The position numbers were made by a program, and so were the translations under genes. Source: Azospirillum ramasamyi (GTDB taxonomy: Bacteria; Pseudomonadota; Alphaproteobacteria; Azospirillales; Azospirillaceae). From it: a stretch of DNA of 64,000 bases. Numbering within the stretch: the stretch's first letter is position 1; every line of letters starts with the position of its first letter. Shown piece after piece: positions 1-10,071 of this stretch. The DNA lies in assembly GCF_003233655.1 (NCBI RefSeq), contig NZ_CP029832.1:248001-312000 (forward strand), read 5' to 3'. The notes below the pieces were generated by a model. That model ran no database searches, was not told the DNA's origin, and saw only the letters and a list, made by a program, of their open reading frames with translations.

Positions 1-269
1 CTCAGCTATGACCGGCACCCGCCAATGTCAACCACCGCTCGGCCGATTACCTCTTATGTACAGCAATACTTTCGCGTCGATCGTTCGATAGTTCACTCTC
101 TTACACTTATTTCGTGTCGGGAATGGTATTCTCCTACCCTGGGTCGTGCCACCTGCGGCACCGCTCAAGCCGGAGCGATGACGCGATGCAAATCCGGTGC
201 GGCAATGTGACTCAGGGTTGCCATTCGGAACCGTCGCAGGACTGCAACATTTGCGGGACACTAGGCATA

Positions 270-298
270 TTTTGCCGGGCGCCCGGCAAAAACTGCCG
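270..298. promoter_or_regulatory. Cluster of TGCCG/CGGCA boxes, candidate FlbD enhancer
   Basis: A perfect palindrome with 11-base arms (TTTTGCCGGGC, GCCCGGCAAAA) spans 270-291. A second dyad, CGGCA-N5-TGCCG at 284-298, overlaps it, giving three boxes of the same core. The cluster lies about 70-80 bases upstream of the sigma-54 core element, a normal distance for an enhancer-binding protein. FlbD, encoded three genes downstream, is the obvious candidate to bind; that link is inferred. The boxes recall the ftr sites of Caulobacter, but no alignment was run. Confidence 0.5.
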
Positions 299-353
299 CC
301 AGTTAACCCTCTCTTCATCAAGACCCCGCAGCATGCCCCGACGTAGGCAAGCC

Positions 354-369
354 CGGCGCGGAACTTGCA
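354..369 (+). promoter_or_regulatory. Sigma-54 (-24/-12) promoter for the fliF operon
   Basis: The sequence CGGCGCG-GAAC-TTGCA matches the RpoN consensus TGGCACG-N4-TTGCA at all but two positions, with exact GG-N10-GC spacing (GG 355-356, GC 367-368). Transcription would start near 380, about 60 bases before the fliF start. A sigma-54 activator (FlbD) is encoded in the operon, which supports the call. Confidence 0.65.
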
Positions 370-442
370 AAAAACCGTTTCGCATCAGCGAAGCGGCCGA
401 TGCCAAGAGCAAGCCGGCAAGACTTCCGATCGGGGACCGCGC

Positions 443-2104
443 GTGAACAACCTGCTGCAGACCTTGCGCAATCTCGGGCCCGCCCGCCTCGCGGCGATCG
501 GCGGCGTCGGGCTGCTGCTGATCGGATTCTTCGTCTACCTGACGACCCGCCTGTCCTCGCCGGAGATGGAGCTGCTCTACGCCGAGCTCCAGCAGACGGA
601 AGCCGCGGCCATCGCCAAGAAGCTGGAGGAGGCGAAGGTCCCCTTCACCGTCGACAAGACGGGAACCAAGATCATGGTCCCGGCCGATCAGGTCGGGCCG
701 ATGCGCATGCGCATGGCGGCCCAGGGCCTGCCGTCCGGCGGGTCGGTGGGTTACGAGCTGTTCGACAAGGGCGAAGGCTTCGGCGCCACCAGCTTCATGC
801 AGAACATAAACCACCTGCGCGCGCTGGAAGGCGAGATGGCACGCACGGTGCAGACCCTGAACGGCGTGCAGAACGCCCGCGTCCATCTGGTGCTGCCCAA
901 GCGCGAGCTGTTCGCCCGCCAGCAGAACCCGGCCACCGCCAGCGTCTTCCTGAAGCTGCGCCCCGGCGCGCAGCTGAGCCGCGAGAACATCCAGGCGATC
1001 CAGCAGCTGATCGCCGCCTCGGTCCCCAACCTCGACCCCAACCGCATCTCCATCGTCGACGACAAGGGCAGTCTTCTGGCCCGCGGCACCGGCAGCGACA
1101 CCGCCGAGGCGATGTTGGCGAGCGCGGAGGAGAAGAAGCAGGCCTATGAGGGCCGGCTTGCCCGCACCATCGAGGATCTGCTGGGCCGGACGCTGGGCTA
1201 CGGCAAGGTCCGGGCGGAGGTGTCGGCCGACCTCGACTTCGACCGCATCACGACGCAGTCGGAGATCTTCGATCCGGAAAGCCAGGTCGTCCGCTCCACC
1301 CAGACGGTGACCGAATCGAACGAGAGCAGCGACCGCGACCCGCTGGCCCCGGTCACGGTGGACCAGAACCTGCCGACCTCGCAGGCCAGCAGCAGCGCCA
1401 GCCCGCTGTCGTCGAACAAATCGAACCGCAACGAAGAGACGATCAACTACGAGATCACCAAGACCACCAAGTCGCATGTGCGCGAGGCCGGCACCGTCCG
1501 CCGCCTGTCGGTCGCCGTGCTGGTGGACGGCACCTACCAGACCTCCAGGGACGCGCCGCCGGCCTACCAGCCGCGCAGCGAGCAGGAGATCGAGAGCATC
1601 AAGGCGCTGGTGCGGTCCGCCGTGGGGCTGGACGCCGTGCGCGGCGACTCGCTGGAGGTGATCAACATGCGCTTCTGGTCGCCCGAGGACGACGTCCAGA
1701 AGCCGGAAGAGCTGTTCATGGGCATGACCAAGGACGACCTGTTCCGCATCGCGGAGATGGTGGTCCTGGGCATCGTCGCCGTCCTGATCATCCTGCTGGT
1801 CATCCGCCCCCTGATCTCCCGCGCCTTCGAGAAGGCCGAGATGCAGGAGGAGGACGAGATGGACCGCCTGCTGACCGATCAGGCCGGCATGCCGGCCGCG
1901 CTCGCCGCCCCCACCGGCGCGCTTGCCCAGGATCTGGCGCTGGAAGCGGCGCAGGCCGACGAGGAGTTGGAACAGATGATCGACATCAACCGGGTGGAAG
2001 GCCGCGTCCGCGCGTCGTCCCTGCGCAAGGTCGGCGAGATCGTCGACAAGCACCCGGAAGAGGCGGTCTCCATCCTGCGCAACTGGCTGTATCAGGAGAG
2101 CTGA
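443..2104 (+). CDS. fliF: Flagellar MS-ring protein FliF
   Basis: FliF forms the MS ring in the inner membrane, the base on which the flagellar rotor and export gate are built. I chose the GTG at 443 (553 aa); the frame stays open upstream to 365, but that stretch overlaps the promoter and lacks family character. There is an N-terminal membrane helix (about residues 17-35), ring-building motifs in the periplasmic part, and a second helix at about 436-457. The C-terminal tail ends in a run like KVGEIVDKHPEEAVSILRN, the FliG-binding segment of the family. First gene of the flagellar operon; fliG does not follow it as it does in most bacteria. Confidence 0.97.
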   Translation: MNNLLQTLRNLGPARLAAIGGVGLLLIGFFVYLTTRLSSPEMELLYAELQQTEAAAIAKKLEEAKVPFTVDKTGTKIMVPADQVGPMRMRMAAQGLPSGGSVGYELFDKGEGFGATSFMQNINHLRALEGEMARTVQTLNGVQNARVHLVLPKRELFARQQNPATASVFLKLRPGAQLSRENIQAIQQLIAASVPNLDPNRISIVDDKGSLLARGTGSDTAEAMLASAEEKKQAYEGRLARTIEDLLGRTLGYGKVRAEVSADLDFDRITTQSEIFDPESQVVRSTQTVTESNESSDRDPLAPVTVDQNLPTSQASSSASPLSSNKSNRNEETINYEITKTTKSHVREAGTVRRLSVAVLVDGTYQTSRDAPPAYQPRSEQEIESIKALVRSAVGLDAVRGDSLEVINMRFWSPEDDVQKPEELFMGMTKDDLFRIAEMVVLGIVAVLIILLVIRPLISRAFEKAEMQEEDEMDRLLTDQAGMPAALAAPTGALAQDLALEAAQADEELEQMIDINRVEGRVRASSLRKVGEIVDKHPEEAVSILRNWLYQES

Positions 2105-2154
2105 GCCATGCCGGCCTCCGTTACCATACCGTCTTTCGGGGGAGTGCCGCGGCG

Positions 2155-2931
2155 ATGAGCGTGCGCAAATTCCTCTTCGACGAGTCGTTCGATGTGGACG
2201 CCGTGCCCCGCATGACCCATGTGGAGGACGATGACCTGCTACCGGAGGACGAGCTGTCGGCCCAAACGGAGCCCGAACCGGAACCGGAGTTGCCGCCCGC
2301 CCCGACCTTCGGCGAGGAGGAACTGGCCGCCGCCCGCGCCCAGGGCTACGAGGAGGGCCTTGCCGCCGGCAAGTCGGAGGGCACGGCCGCCGGATACGGC
2401 AAGGGTTTCACCGACGGCATGGCCGCCGGTCAGAACACCGGGTACGAGCGCGGCAAGGCGGAGATCGAGGCGACGGTGAACAACCGCATCGCCACCGCTC
2501 TCTCCCAGATCGCCGACGGGGTGTCCCGCCTGCTGGCGGAGCATGAGACGGGCAACGCCATGCGCTCCGAACAGCCGGTCCATCTGGCGCTGGCCATCGT
2601 CCGCAAGCTGTTGCCGGAATGGGCGCGGCGCGGCGGGATGGCCGAGGTGGAGGCGATGGTCCGCAACTGCCTGACCGACCTGATCGACGAGCCTCGGCTG
2701 GTCATCCGGGTGGCGGAGGACACGATGGGGCTGGTGCGCGAGCATCTGGACCGCACCGTCGGGGCGAGCGGCTTCGGCGCCAAGCTGATGGTGATCGGCG
2801 ACCCGTCGATCGCGCCCGGCGGCTGCCGCATCGAATGGGCCGAAGGCGGCATGGAGCGGGACACCGCCCAGCTGCTTGCCGAGATCGAGCGCCGTGCCGC
2901 GCACATGCTGGAGGCTCCGGCCCCCGTCTAA
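2155..2931 (+). CDS. fliH: Flagellar export ATPase regulator FliH (FlbE-like)
   Basis: This 258-aa protein has the FliH layout: an acidic, proline-rich N-terminus (about 22-50), a run of glycine-rich repeats (AAGKSEGTAAG, FTDGMAAGQ; about 60-105), and a conserved C-terminal domain. FliH controls the export ATPase FliI and tethers it to the C-ring protein FliN. It sits between fliF and fliN, the position of flbE/fliH in Caulobacter-type operons. FliI is not encoded in this window. The 50-base gap after fliF holds no gene and no fliG remnant. Confidence 0.85.
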   Translation: MSVRKFLFDESFDVDAVPRMTHVEDDDLLPEDELSAQTEPEPEPELPPAPTFGEEELAAARAQGYEEGLAAGKSEGTAAGYGKGFTDGMAAGQNTGYERGKAEIEATVNNRIATALSQIADGVSRLLAEHETGNAMRSEQPVHLALAIVRKLLPEWARRGGMAEVEAMVRNCLTDLIDEPRLVIRVAEDTMGLVREHLDRTVGASGFGAKLMVIGDPSIAPGGCRIEWAEGGMERDTAQLLAEIERRAAHMLEAPAPV

Positions 2932-2964
2932 GGGGTGACCGGATTGAAGGAGGCCGAGACCGAC

Positions 2965-3282
2965 ATGCCGAGCGACAATTTCTCGCTGAACGACCTGCAC
3001 GGTGGCGATGGCGACGACTACGCCAGCCCCGGAATCGCCAAGGATCTGGAGGCGGTGTACGACATCCCCGTCCAGATCTCCGCGGTGCTGGGCAAGTCGA
3101 CAATGCAGGTGGCGCAGCTGCTGAAGCTGGGCCGCGGCGCCGTGGTGGAGCTGGACCGCAAGGTCGGCGAGGCCATCGACATCTACGTCAACAACCGCCT
3201 GGTCGCCCGCGGCGAGGTGGTGGTGGTGGAAGACCGGCTTGGCGTGACCATGACGGAAATCATCAAGTCGGACCGGGGCTGA
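2965..3282 (+). CDS. fliN: Flagellar C-ring (switch) protein FliN
   Basis: FliN is a C-ring component that helps set rotation direction. The SpoA-type domain is clear (VYDIPVQISAVLGKS, then GAVVELDRKVGE and DIYVNNRLVARGEVVVVEDRLGVTM). I take the ATG at 2965 because AAGGAGG lies 11 bases upstream; a GTG at 2935 would add 10 residues but has a poorer ribosome site. The product is 105 aa, normal for FliN. Its stop overlaps the next start (TGATG), suggesting coupled translation. Confidence 0.93.
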   Translation: MPSDNFSLNDLHGGDGDDYASPGIAKDLEAVYDIPVQISAVLGKSTMQVAQLLKLGRGAVVELDRKVGEAIDIYVNNRLVARGEVVVVEDRLGVTMTEIIKSDRG

Positions 3283-4178
3283 TGGCGATTCCGTCCGACA
3301 GCGCCGCATCCCGCGCCAAGACGGCCCAGCCGCAGCCGGCGGCAGCCGCAGCCGCCTCGGGGCGGGGCGTGCGGCTGCGCGGCGGGCTGGACGTGGCGAC
3401 CCTGGTCGGGCTTGCCGCGGCTGCGGGGGTGATCCTGCTGGCGATCACCACCGGCGGCTCGGCGCGCGCCTTCCTCGACCCGCCGTCGCTGCTGATCGTG
3501 CTGGGCGGGACGCTGGCGGTCACCACCGCCTCCTTCTCGCTGGGCGACGTGGCGGTGGCGTGGCGGAGCGCGGCGGCGGTGCTGGTCCACCAGACGCTGG
3601 ATCCCAAGGGCGTGGCGCGGCAGGTGATCCTGCTGGCCGAGGCCGCCCGCCGGGCCGGGCCGGAGACCCTGCGCAACGTCCTGCCGGAACTGCGCGGAGA
3701 GCCCTTCCTGCACCGCAGCGTGACCCTGATCACCGAAGGACATCCGCCCGACACCATCGAGCAGATGCTGACCGGCGAGGTCGAGGCGACCGTTGGCGCC
3801 CAGGGCAAGAGCGCCGGCGTGCTGCGCCGCGCCTCGGAAGTGGCGCCGGCCATGGGCCTGATCGGCACGCTGGTCGGCCTCGTGCAGATGCTGGGCAGCC
3901 TGAGCGACCCGTCGGCCATCGGGCCGGCGATGGCCCTGGCCCTGCTGACGACCTTCTACGGGGCCGTGCTCGGCAACGTCGTCCTTTCTCCGCTCGCCGC
4001 CAAGGTGGAGCGGTCGGCGGAGGAGGACGCGCTGGTCAAGACCCTCTACACCATCGGCGCCGTATCCATCGCGCGCCAGGAGAATCCGCGGCGTCTGGAG
4101 ATGCTCCTGAACGCCGTCCTGCCGCCTGGAAAGCGGATCCAGTATTTCGACCGGGAAGCCCCGAGAGTGGGAGCGTAA
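3282..4178 (+). CDS. motA: MotA/PomA-type flagellar stator protein
   Basis: The 298-aa product has four predicted membrane helices, and the segment [17 protein letters not shown] is typical of the MotA/PomA (TolQ/ExbB-related) channel family. Stator proteins carry ions across the membrane to drive the rotor. An alanine-rich N-terminal extension of about 30 residues precedes the first helix. The partner MotB/PomB is not in this window. The start overlaps the fliN stop. Function as a stator is the family reading; whether this is the main or an alternative stator cannot be told here. Confidence 0.85.
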   Translation: MAIPSDSAASRAKTAQPQPAAAAAASGRGVRLRGGLDVATLVGLAAAAGVILLAITTGGSARAFLDPPSLLIVLGGTLAVTTASFSLGDVAVAWRSAAAVLVHQTLDPKGVARQVILLAEAARRAGPETLRNVLPELRGEPFLHRSVTLITEGHPPDTIEQMLTGEVEATVGAQGKSAGVLRRASEVAPAMGLIGTLVGLVQMLGSLSDPSAIGPAMALALLTTFYGAVLGNVVLSPLAAKVERSAEEDALVKTLYTIGAVSIARQENPRRLEMLLNAVLPPGKRIQYFDREAPRVGA

Positions 4179-4182
4179 GGCT

Positions 4183-5742
<1,560 letters not shown>

Positions 5743-5782
5743 GGGCCGGTCCGGAACCGGGCCCTGAGCGGCGGGAGCATCC

Positions 5783-7957
5783 ATGGCGCTGACGGAACAG
5801 AATAGCGGCGGCGGCCCGGGCGGCGGCGGTCCCGGCAACATGGCCGCCTTCGGCGAGATGTGGGCGGTCGTCAAAGCGTCGCTGAAGCGCGGCGACGTGG
5901 CGATGGCCATCGGCATCCTGATCGTCGTGGTCGGTCTGATCATGCCGCTGCCCGCCGTCATGCTCGACATGATGCTGGGGCTGAACATCACCATCTCCAT
6001 CCTGATCCTGATGGTGGTGCTGTTCATCGAAAAGCCGCTGGAGCTGTCGTCCTACCCGACGATCCTGCTGATCACGACGCTTCTGCGCCTGTCGCTGAAC
6101 ATGGCCTCCACCCGCCTGATCCTGACGGAAGGGCATGAGGGCACGTCGGCCGCCGGCCATGTCATCGAGGCCTTCGCCAATCTGGTGATGGGCGGCGATT
6201 TCGTCATCGGCGTGATCATCTACGCCATCCTGACGATCGTGAACTTCAAGGTCATCACCGCCGGTTCGGGCCGCATCGCCGAAGTGGCGGCGCGCTTCAC
6301 CCTCGACGCCATGCCCGGCAAGCAGATGGCCATCGACGCCGACCTGTCGGCCGGCATGATCGACGAAGGCACGGCGCGCGCGCGGCGCAAGGAGCTGGAG
6401 GACGAGAGCGCCTTCTTCGGCTCGATGGACGGTGCGTCGAAGTTCGTGAAGGGCGACGCGGTCGCCGGCCTGATGATCATGTTCATCAACATCATCGGCG
6501 GCGTCACCATCGCGGTGCTGCGCTACGACATGCCGGTGATGCAGGCGCTGGACACCTTCACCAAGCTGACCATCGGCGACGGCCTCGTCTCCCAGATCCC
6601 GGCGCTGGTCATCTCGATCTCCGCGGGCTTCCTGGTGTCGAAGGCCGGCATGGGCGGCTCCACCGACAAGGCTGTGGTCGGACAGCTGACCGGCCACAGC
6701 CAGGCGCTGGCTCTGTCGGCCGGCGCCGTCGCCGTGCTGGCCATGCTGCCGGGCATGCCGATCCTGACGCTGGTCCCGGTCATCGCCGTCGTGGGCGCCG
6801 CCGCCTGGTACATGCCGCGCCTGCGCGCGAAGAAGGAGGCGGAGGAGGCAGCCGCGGCGGAGGAGGCAGCCACCGGCGCCGGGCCGGGCGGCATGCCCGG
6901 TGCAGGTCCGGTACCGGACGAGCCGATCGCCACCGCACTCGCCATCGACCTGATCCGGCTGGAACTGGGCTACGGCCTGTTGTCGCTGATCAACCAGCCG
7001 CAGGCGGGAAGCCACCGGCTGACCGACCAGATCAAGGGCCTGCGCCGGCAGATCGCCGGCGAGGTCGGTTTCGTCATGCCGGCGGTCCGCATCCAGGACA
7101 ACCTGCAGCTTCCGCCCAACACCTACATCATCCGCGTGAAGGAGATCGAGGCCGGGCGCGGCGACATCCGGCCCAACATGCTGCTGGTCATGGACCCCCG
7201 CGGCGACGCCATGAGCCTGCCCGGCGAACAGACGGTGGAGCCGACCTTCGGCCTGCCCGCCATCTGGATCGAGCCGGGCTACCGCGAGGAGGCCCTGTTC
7301 AAGGGCTACACCGTGGTCGACCCGTCGACCGTGGTCACCACCCACCTGACCGAGCTGATCAAGGACAACATGCAGGAGCTGCTGTCCTTCACCGAGACGC
7401 AGAAGCTGCTGGACGAGACCGACAAGGAACACCAGAAGCTCATCGCCGACGTGGTGCCGAATCAGATCACTGTGGGCGGATTGCAACGGGTGTTGCAGAA
7501 TCTCCTTGCCGAACGCGTCTCGATCCGGGATCTTCCCACCATATTGGAAGGGGTATCCGAAGCGACCAGCCAGACCCGCAGCATCACCCAGATCACCGAG
7601 CACGTGCGCTCCCGCCTTGCCCGGCAGATCTGCGACGCGAACACGAACGAGATGGGATTCATCCCGCTCGTCACCCTGTCGCCCGAATGGGAGCAGGCGT
7701 TCGCAGAGTCACTGGTGGGCGACGGCGACGACCGGCAGCTGACGATGGCCCCATCCCGCCTGCAGCAGTTCATCACCTCCGTCCGCCAAACCTTCGAGCG
7801 ACATGCCATGATGGGCGAGAGCCCCGTTCTGTTGACCAGCCCGCTCATCCGGCCGTTCGTCCGCTCCATCGTCGAGCGGTTCCGGCCGGCTACCGTGGTC
7901 ATGTCCCAGAACGAGATCCACCCGAAGGCCCGCATCAAGACCCTGGGGCAGATCTGA
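5783..7957 (+). CDS. flhA: Flagellar type III export protein FlhA
   Basis: FlhA is the large export-gate subunit of the flagellar type III secretion system. The 724-aa length fits the family. The N-terminal half carries about eight membrane helices, including the family signature region around LLITTLLRLSLNMASTRLIL; the C-terminal half is the cytosolic domain that receives chaperones and substrates. An alanine and glutamate-rich linker (about residues 350-375) joins the two. A GGGAG ribosome site precedes the ATG. flhB, fliP, fliQ and fliR are not in this window. Confidence 0.97.
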   Translation: MALTEQNSGGGPGGGGPGNMAAFGEMWAVVKASLKRGDVAMAIGILIVVVGLIMPLPAVMLDMMLGLNITISILILMVVLFIEKPLELSSYPTILLITTLLRLSLNMASTRLILTEGHEGTSAAGHVIEAFANLVMGGDFVIGVIIYAILTIVNFKVITAGSGRIAEVAARFTLDAMPGKQMAIDADLSAGMIDEGTARARRKELEDESAFFGSMDGASKFVKGDAVAGLMIMFINIIGGVTIAVLRYDMPVMQALDTFTKLTIGDGLVSQIPALVISISAGFLVSKAGMGGSTDKAVVGQLTGHSQALALSAGAVAVLAMLPGMPILTLVPVIAVVGAAAWYMPRLRAKKEAEEAAAAEEAATGAGPGGMPGAGPVPDEPIATALAIDLIRLELGYGLLSLINQPQAGSHRLTDQIKGLRRQIAGEVGFVMPAVRIQDNLQLPPNTYIIRVKEIEAGRGDIRPNMLLVMDPRGDAMSLPGEQTVEPTFGLPAIWIEPGYREEALFKGYTVVDPSTVVTTHLTELIKDNMQELLSFTETQKLLDETDKEHQKLIADVVPNQITVGGLQRVLQNLLAERVSIRDLPTILEGVSEATSQTRSITQITEHVRSRLARQICDANTNEMGFIPLVTLSPEWEQAFAESLVGDGDDRQLTMAPSRLQQFITSVRQTFERHAMMGESPVLLTSPLIRPFVRSIVERFRPATVVMSQNEIHPKARIKTLGQI

Positions 7958-8003
7958 CGATGCGCGCCGTTCTCTCCCCCTTGCCTGACGGAAGGCGCTG
8001 CCG

Positions 8004-9269
8004 ATGCGGCTGAAGTCCTTCCATGCCAAGACCATGTCCGACGCCATGCGGATGGTGCGCCAGTCGCTGGGCGACGACGCCATCATCGTCGCGACGCGCG
8101 AGGAGGAAGGCGGCGGCGTGCGCGTCACGGCGGCGGTGGAAGAGGACGACCTGCCGGCCACCCCCGTTTCCGGCGCTGTGCGCGGCGGCCGGGCCAAGGC
8201 CCTGCCGAAACCGGTCGAACCCGAGATCGACGTGGGCGAGGTGGTGGCCGACGCCCTGCAGCGCCACGGCGTCCCCGCCACCCTGGCCGAACAGCTGATC
8301 GACGCCGCCTCGGGGCTCGACACCGATGATCCCAGGCTGGCGCTGGGCTCGGCGCTCGATTCCTATTTCACCTTCAACCCGCTGCCGGACGGGCGCACGC
8401 AGGTGAAGCCGCTGGCGCTGGTGGGTCCGCCCGGAGCCGGCAAGACGCTGGTCGCGGCCAAGCTGGCCGCCCGCGCCGTCTTCAAGAAGCGCTCGGTCGG
8501 CGTCATCACCACCGACACGGTGCGGGCGGGCGGCGTCGACCAGCTGGCGGCCTTCACCCGGCTGATGAAGCTGAAGCTGGCCACGGTGGAGGATCCCGAC
8601 GCGCTGGCCGGCGCCTTCGAGGTCCTCCGCAAGACCGACCTCGTGCTGGTCGACACCGCCGGCCGCAACCCCTTCGACGCCGAGGACATGCAGGATCTCC
8701 GCGCCATGCTGTCCGCCGGGGAGGTGGAGCCGGTGCTGGTCCTGCCCGCCGGTCTGGACGCGCTGGAGGCCGCCGACATGGCGCTGGCCTTCAAGGCGGT
8801 CGGCGTGCGGCGCATGCTGGTCACCCGGCTGGACATGGTCCGCCGGCTGGGCAGCCTGCTGTCGATCGCGGCGCGTGCCCGGCTGTCCTTCTGCGACGTC
8901 AGCGTGTCGTCCAAGGTGGCGGAGGGGCTGACCGCCCTGAACCCGCTGGCGCTCGCCCGCATGATGATCCCGGCAGAGGAGAAGGCGCCCGCCGCCAAGG
9001 AGCCGGCGCCGCGCCGCGCCGCCCGCAGCGCGGATTGGGAAGAGGACGACGACGGCCATCCGGACCAGGAGCCGGACCATACGCCGAGGCGCAAGCCGAC
9101 CTTCGGGCGCGGCTATGAGCCGGAGGACGACGAGCCGGAGATCGAACCGGCGCCGCCACCCCCGCCGCCACGCCGAGCCGCCGCCGCCAAACCGACGAAG
9201 CCCGCAACCGCAAAATCCGCAACCAAGGCAAAAGCCTCCAGTTCCCCCTCGTCGAGGACCCTGCCATGA
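8004..9269 (+). CDS. flhF: Flagellar SRP-type GTPase FlhF
   Basis: FlhF helps place polar flagella at the cell pole. The product has an N-terminal B domain (about 1-60), an N domain, and an SRP-family G domain with P-loop GPPGAGKT (141-148) and DTAGR (217-221). A tail of about 85 residues (335-421) rich in Pro, Ala, Lys and acidic residues follows the G domain; it looks disordered and is not part of the usual family core. GGAAGG lies 8 bases before the ATG. The stop overlaps flhG by four bases. Confidence 0.93.
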   Translation: MRLKSFHAKTMSDAMRMVRQSLGDDAIIVATREEEGGGVRVTAAVEEDDLPATPVSGAVRGGRAKALPKPVEPEIDVGEVVADALQRHGVPATLAEQLIDAASGLDTDDPRLALGSALDSYFTFNPLPDGRTQVKPLALVGPPGAGKTLVAAKLAARAVFKKRSVGVITTDTVRAGGVDQLAAFTRLMKLKLATVEDPDALAGAFEVLRKTDLVLVDTAGRNPFDAEDMQDLRAMLSAGEVEPVLVLPAGLDALEAADMALAFKAVGVRRMLVTRLDMVRRLGSLLSIAARARLSFCDVSVSSKVAEGLTALNPLALARMMIPAEEKAPAAKEPAPRRAARSADWEEDDDGHPDQEPDHTPRRKPTFGRGYEPEDDEPEIEPAPPPPPPRRAAAAKPTKPATAKSATKAKASSSPSSRTLP

Positions 9270-10063
9270 CCGATCCGGTGTTCCCGGCCGCCCTCAAGAA
9301 CGTTCGCCCGCTGCGCGGCGCCAACGTCATCGCCGTGGCCAGCGGGAAGGGCGGCGTCGGCAAGACGTGGTTCTCCATCACGCTCAGCCACGCTCTGACC
9401 AAAGCGGGAATGAACACCCTGCTGTTCGACGGCGACCTCGGCCTCGCCAACGTCGACATCCAGCTGGGATTTTCGCCCAGGAACGATCTGGGCGCCGTCA
9501 TCAACGGCGAGGTGACGCTGGGCAAGGCGGCGCAGCGCTTCCCCGACACCGGGTTCGACATCATCGCCGGACGCTCGGGATCGGGCACGCTGGCGCAGCT
9601 GCCGAGCCAGCGCCTGTCGGGCCTGCGCAACGACCTGCTGGAACTGGCCAAGAGCTATGACAGGGTGGTGATGGACATGGGCGCCGGCGTCGACCGCACG
9701 GTGCGCACCCTGTCGGGACCGGCCGGCATCACGCTGGTGGTGACGACGGACGAGCCGACCTCGCTGACCGACGCCTATGCCTTCATCAAGCTGACCCACG
9801 CGACCAACCCGTCGGCCGACCTGCGGATCGTCGTGAACATGGCGCAGAGCGTGAAGGACGGCGAACGCACCTACGGCACCATCCTGAAGGCCTGCCAGAA
9901 CTTCCTGAAATACAAGCCGTCTCTGGCGGGCATCATCCGCCGCGACCTGAAGGTGCGCGACGCCATCCGCAGCCAGACCCCGCTGCTGACCCGTTCGCCG
10001 GCCTGCGACGCGGCGCGCGACGTCGAGGCGATCGTGCAGCGGCTGCTGGCCGGCTCCAAGTAA
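9266..10063 (+). CDS. flhG: MinD-like ATPase FlhG (flagellar number regulator)
   Basis: This 265-aa MinD/ParA-family ATPase has the deviant Walker A GKGGVGKT (27-34) and a DGDLGLANVD motif. FlhG restrains flagellar number and stimulates FlhF GTPase activity. The ATGA overlap with flhF supports translational coupling and stoichiometric production. The C-terminus lacks an obvious amphipathic membrane-targeting helix by eye. Confidence 0.92.
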   Translation: MTDPVFPAALKNVRPLRGANVIAVASGKGGVGKTWFSITLSHALTKAGMNTLLFDGDLGLANVDIQLGFSPRNDLGAVINGEVTLGKAAQRFPDTGFDIIAGRSGSGTLAQLPSQRLSGLRNDLLELAKSYDRVVMDMGAGVDRTVRTLSGPAGITLVVTTDEPTSLTDAYAFIKLTHATNPSADLRIVVNMAQSVKDGERTYGTILKACQNFLKYKPSLAGIIRRDLKVRDAIRSQTPLLTRSPACDAARDVEAIVQRLLAGSK

Positions 10064-10071
10064 CGGAACCG

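Larger units (their letters stand above)
1..442. other. Leader region upstream of fliF
   Basis: No convincing gene is seen here. Short open frames on both strands lack a ribosome site and family resemblance. The right half holds the regulatory signals for the flagellar operon, listed separately: TGCCG-type boxes at 270-298 and a -24/-12 promoter at 354-369. The left 250 bases show nothing I can name. Confidence 0.6.

Noticed and set aside
264-275. A second sigma-54 element GGCATATTTTGC
   Set aside because: GG and GC are separated by 8 bases, while sigma-54 promoters need 10.
303-317. A CtrA-like site TTAA-N7-TTCA upstream of fliF
   Set aside because: The second half differs from TTAA, and the site does not overlap the -35 or -24 element. 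The sigma-54 promoter explains the region better.
212-2053. A 613-codon open frame antisense to fliF
   Set aside because: It covers the fliF promoter and coding region and has the low-complexity composition of an antisense shadow.
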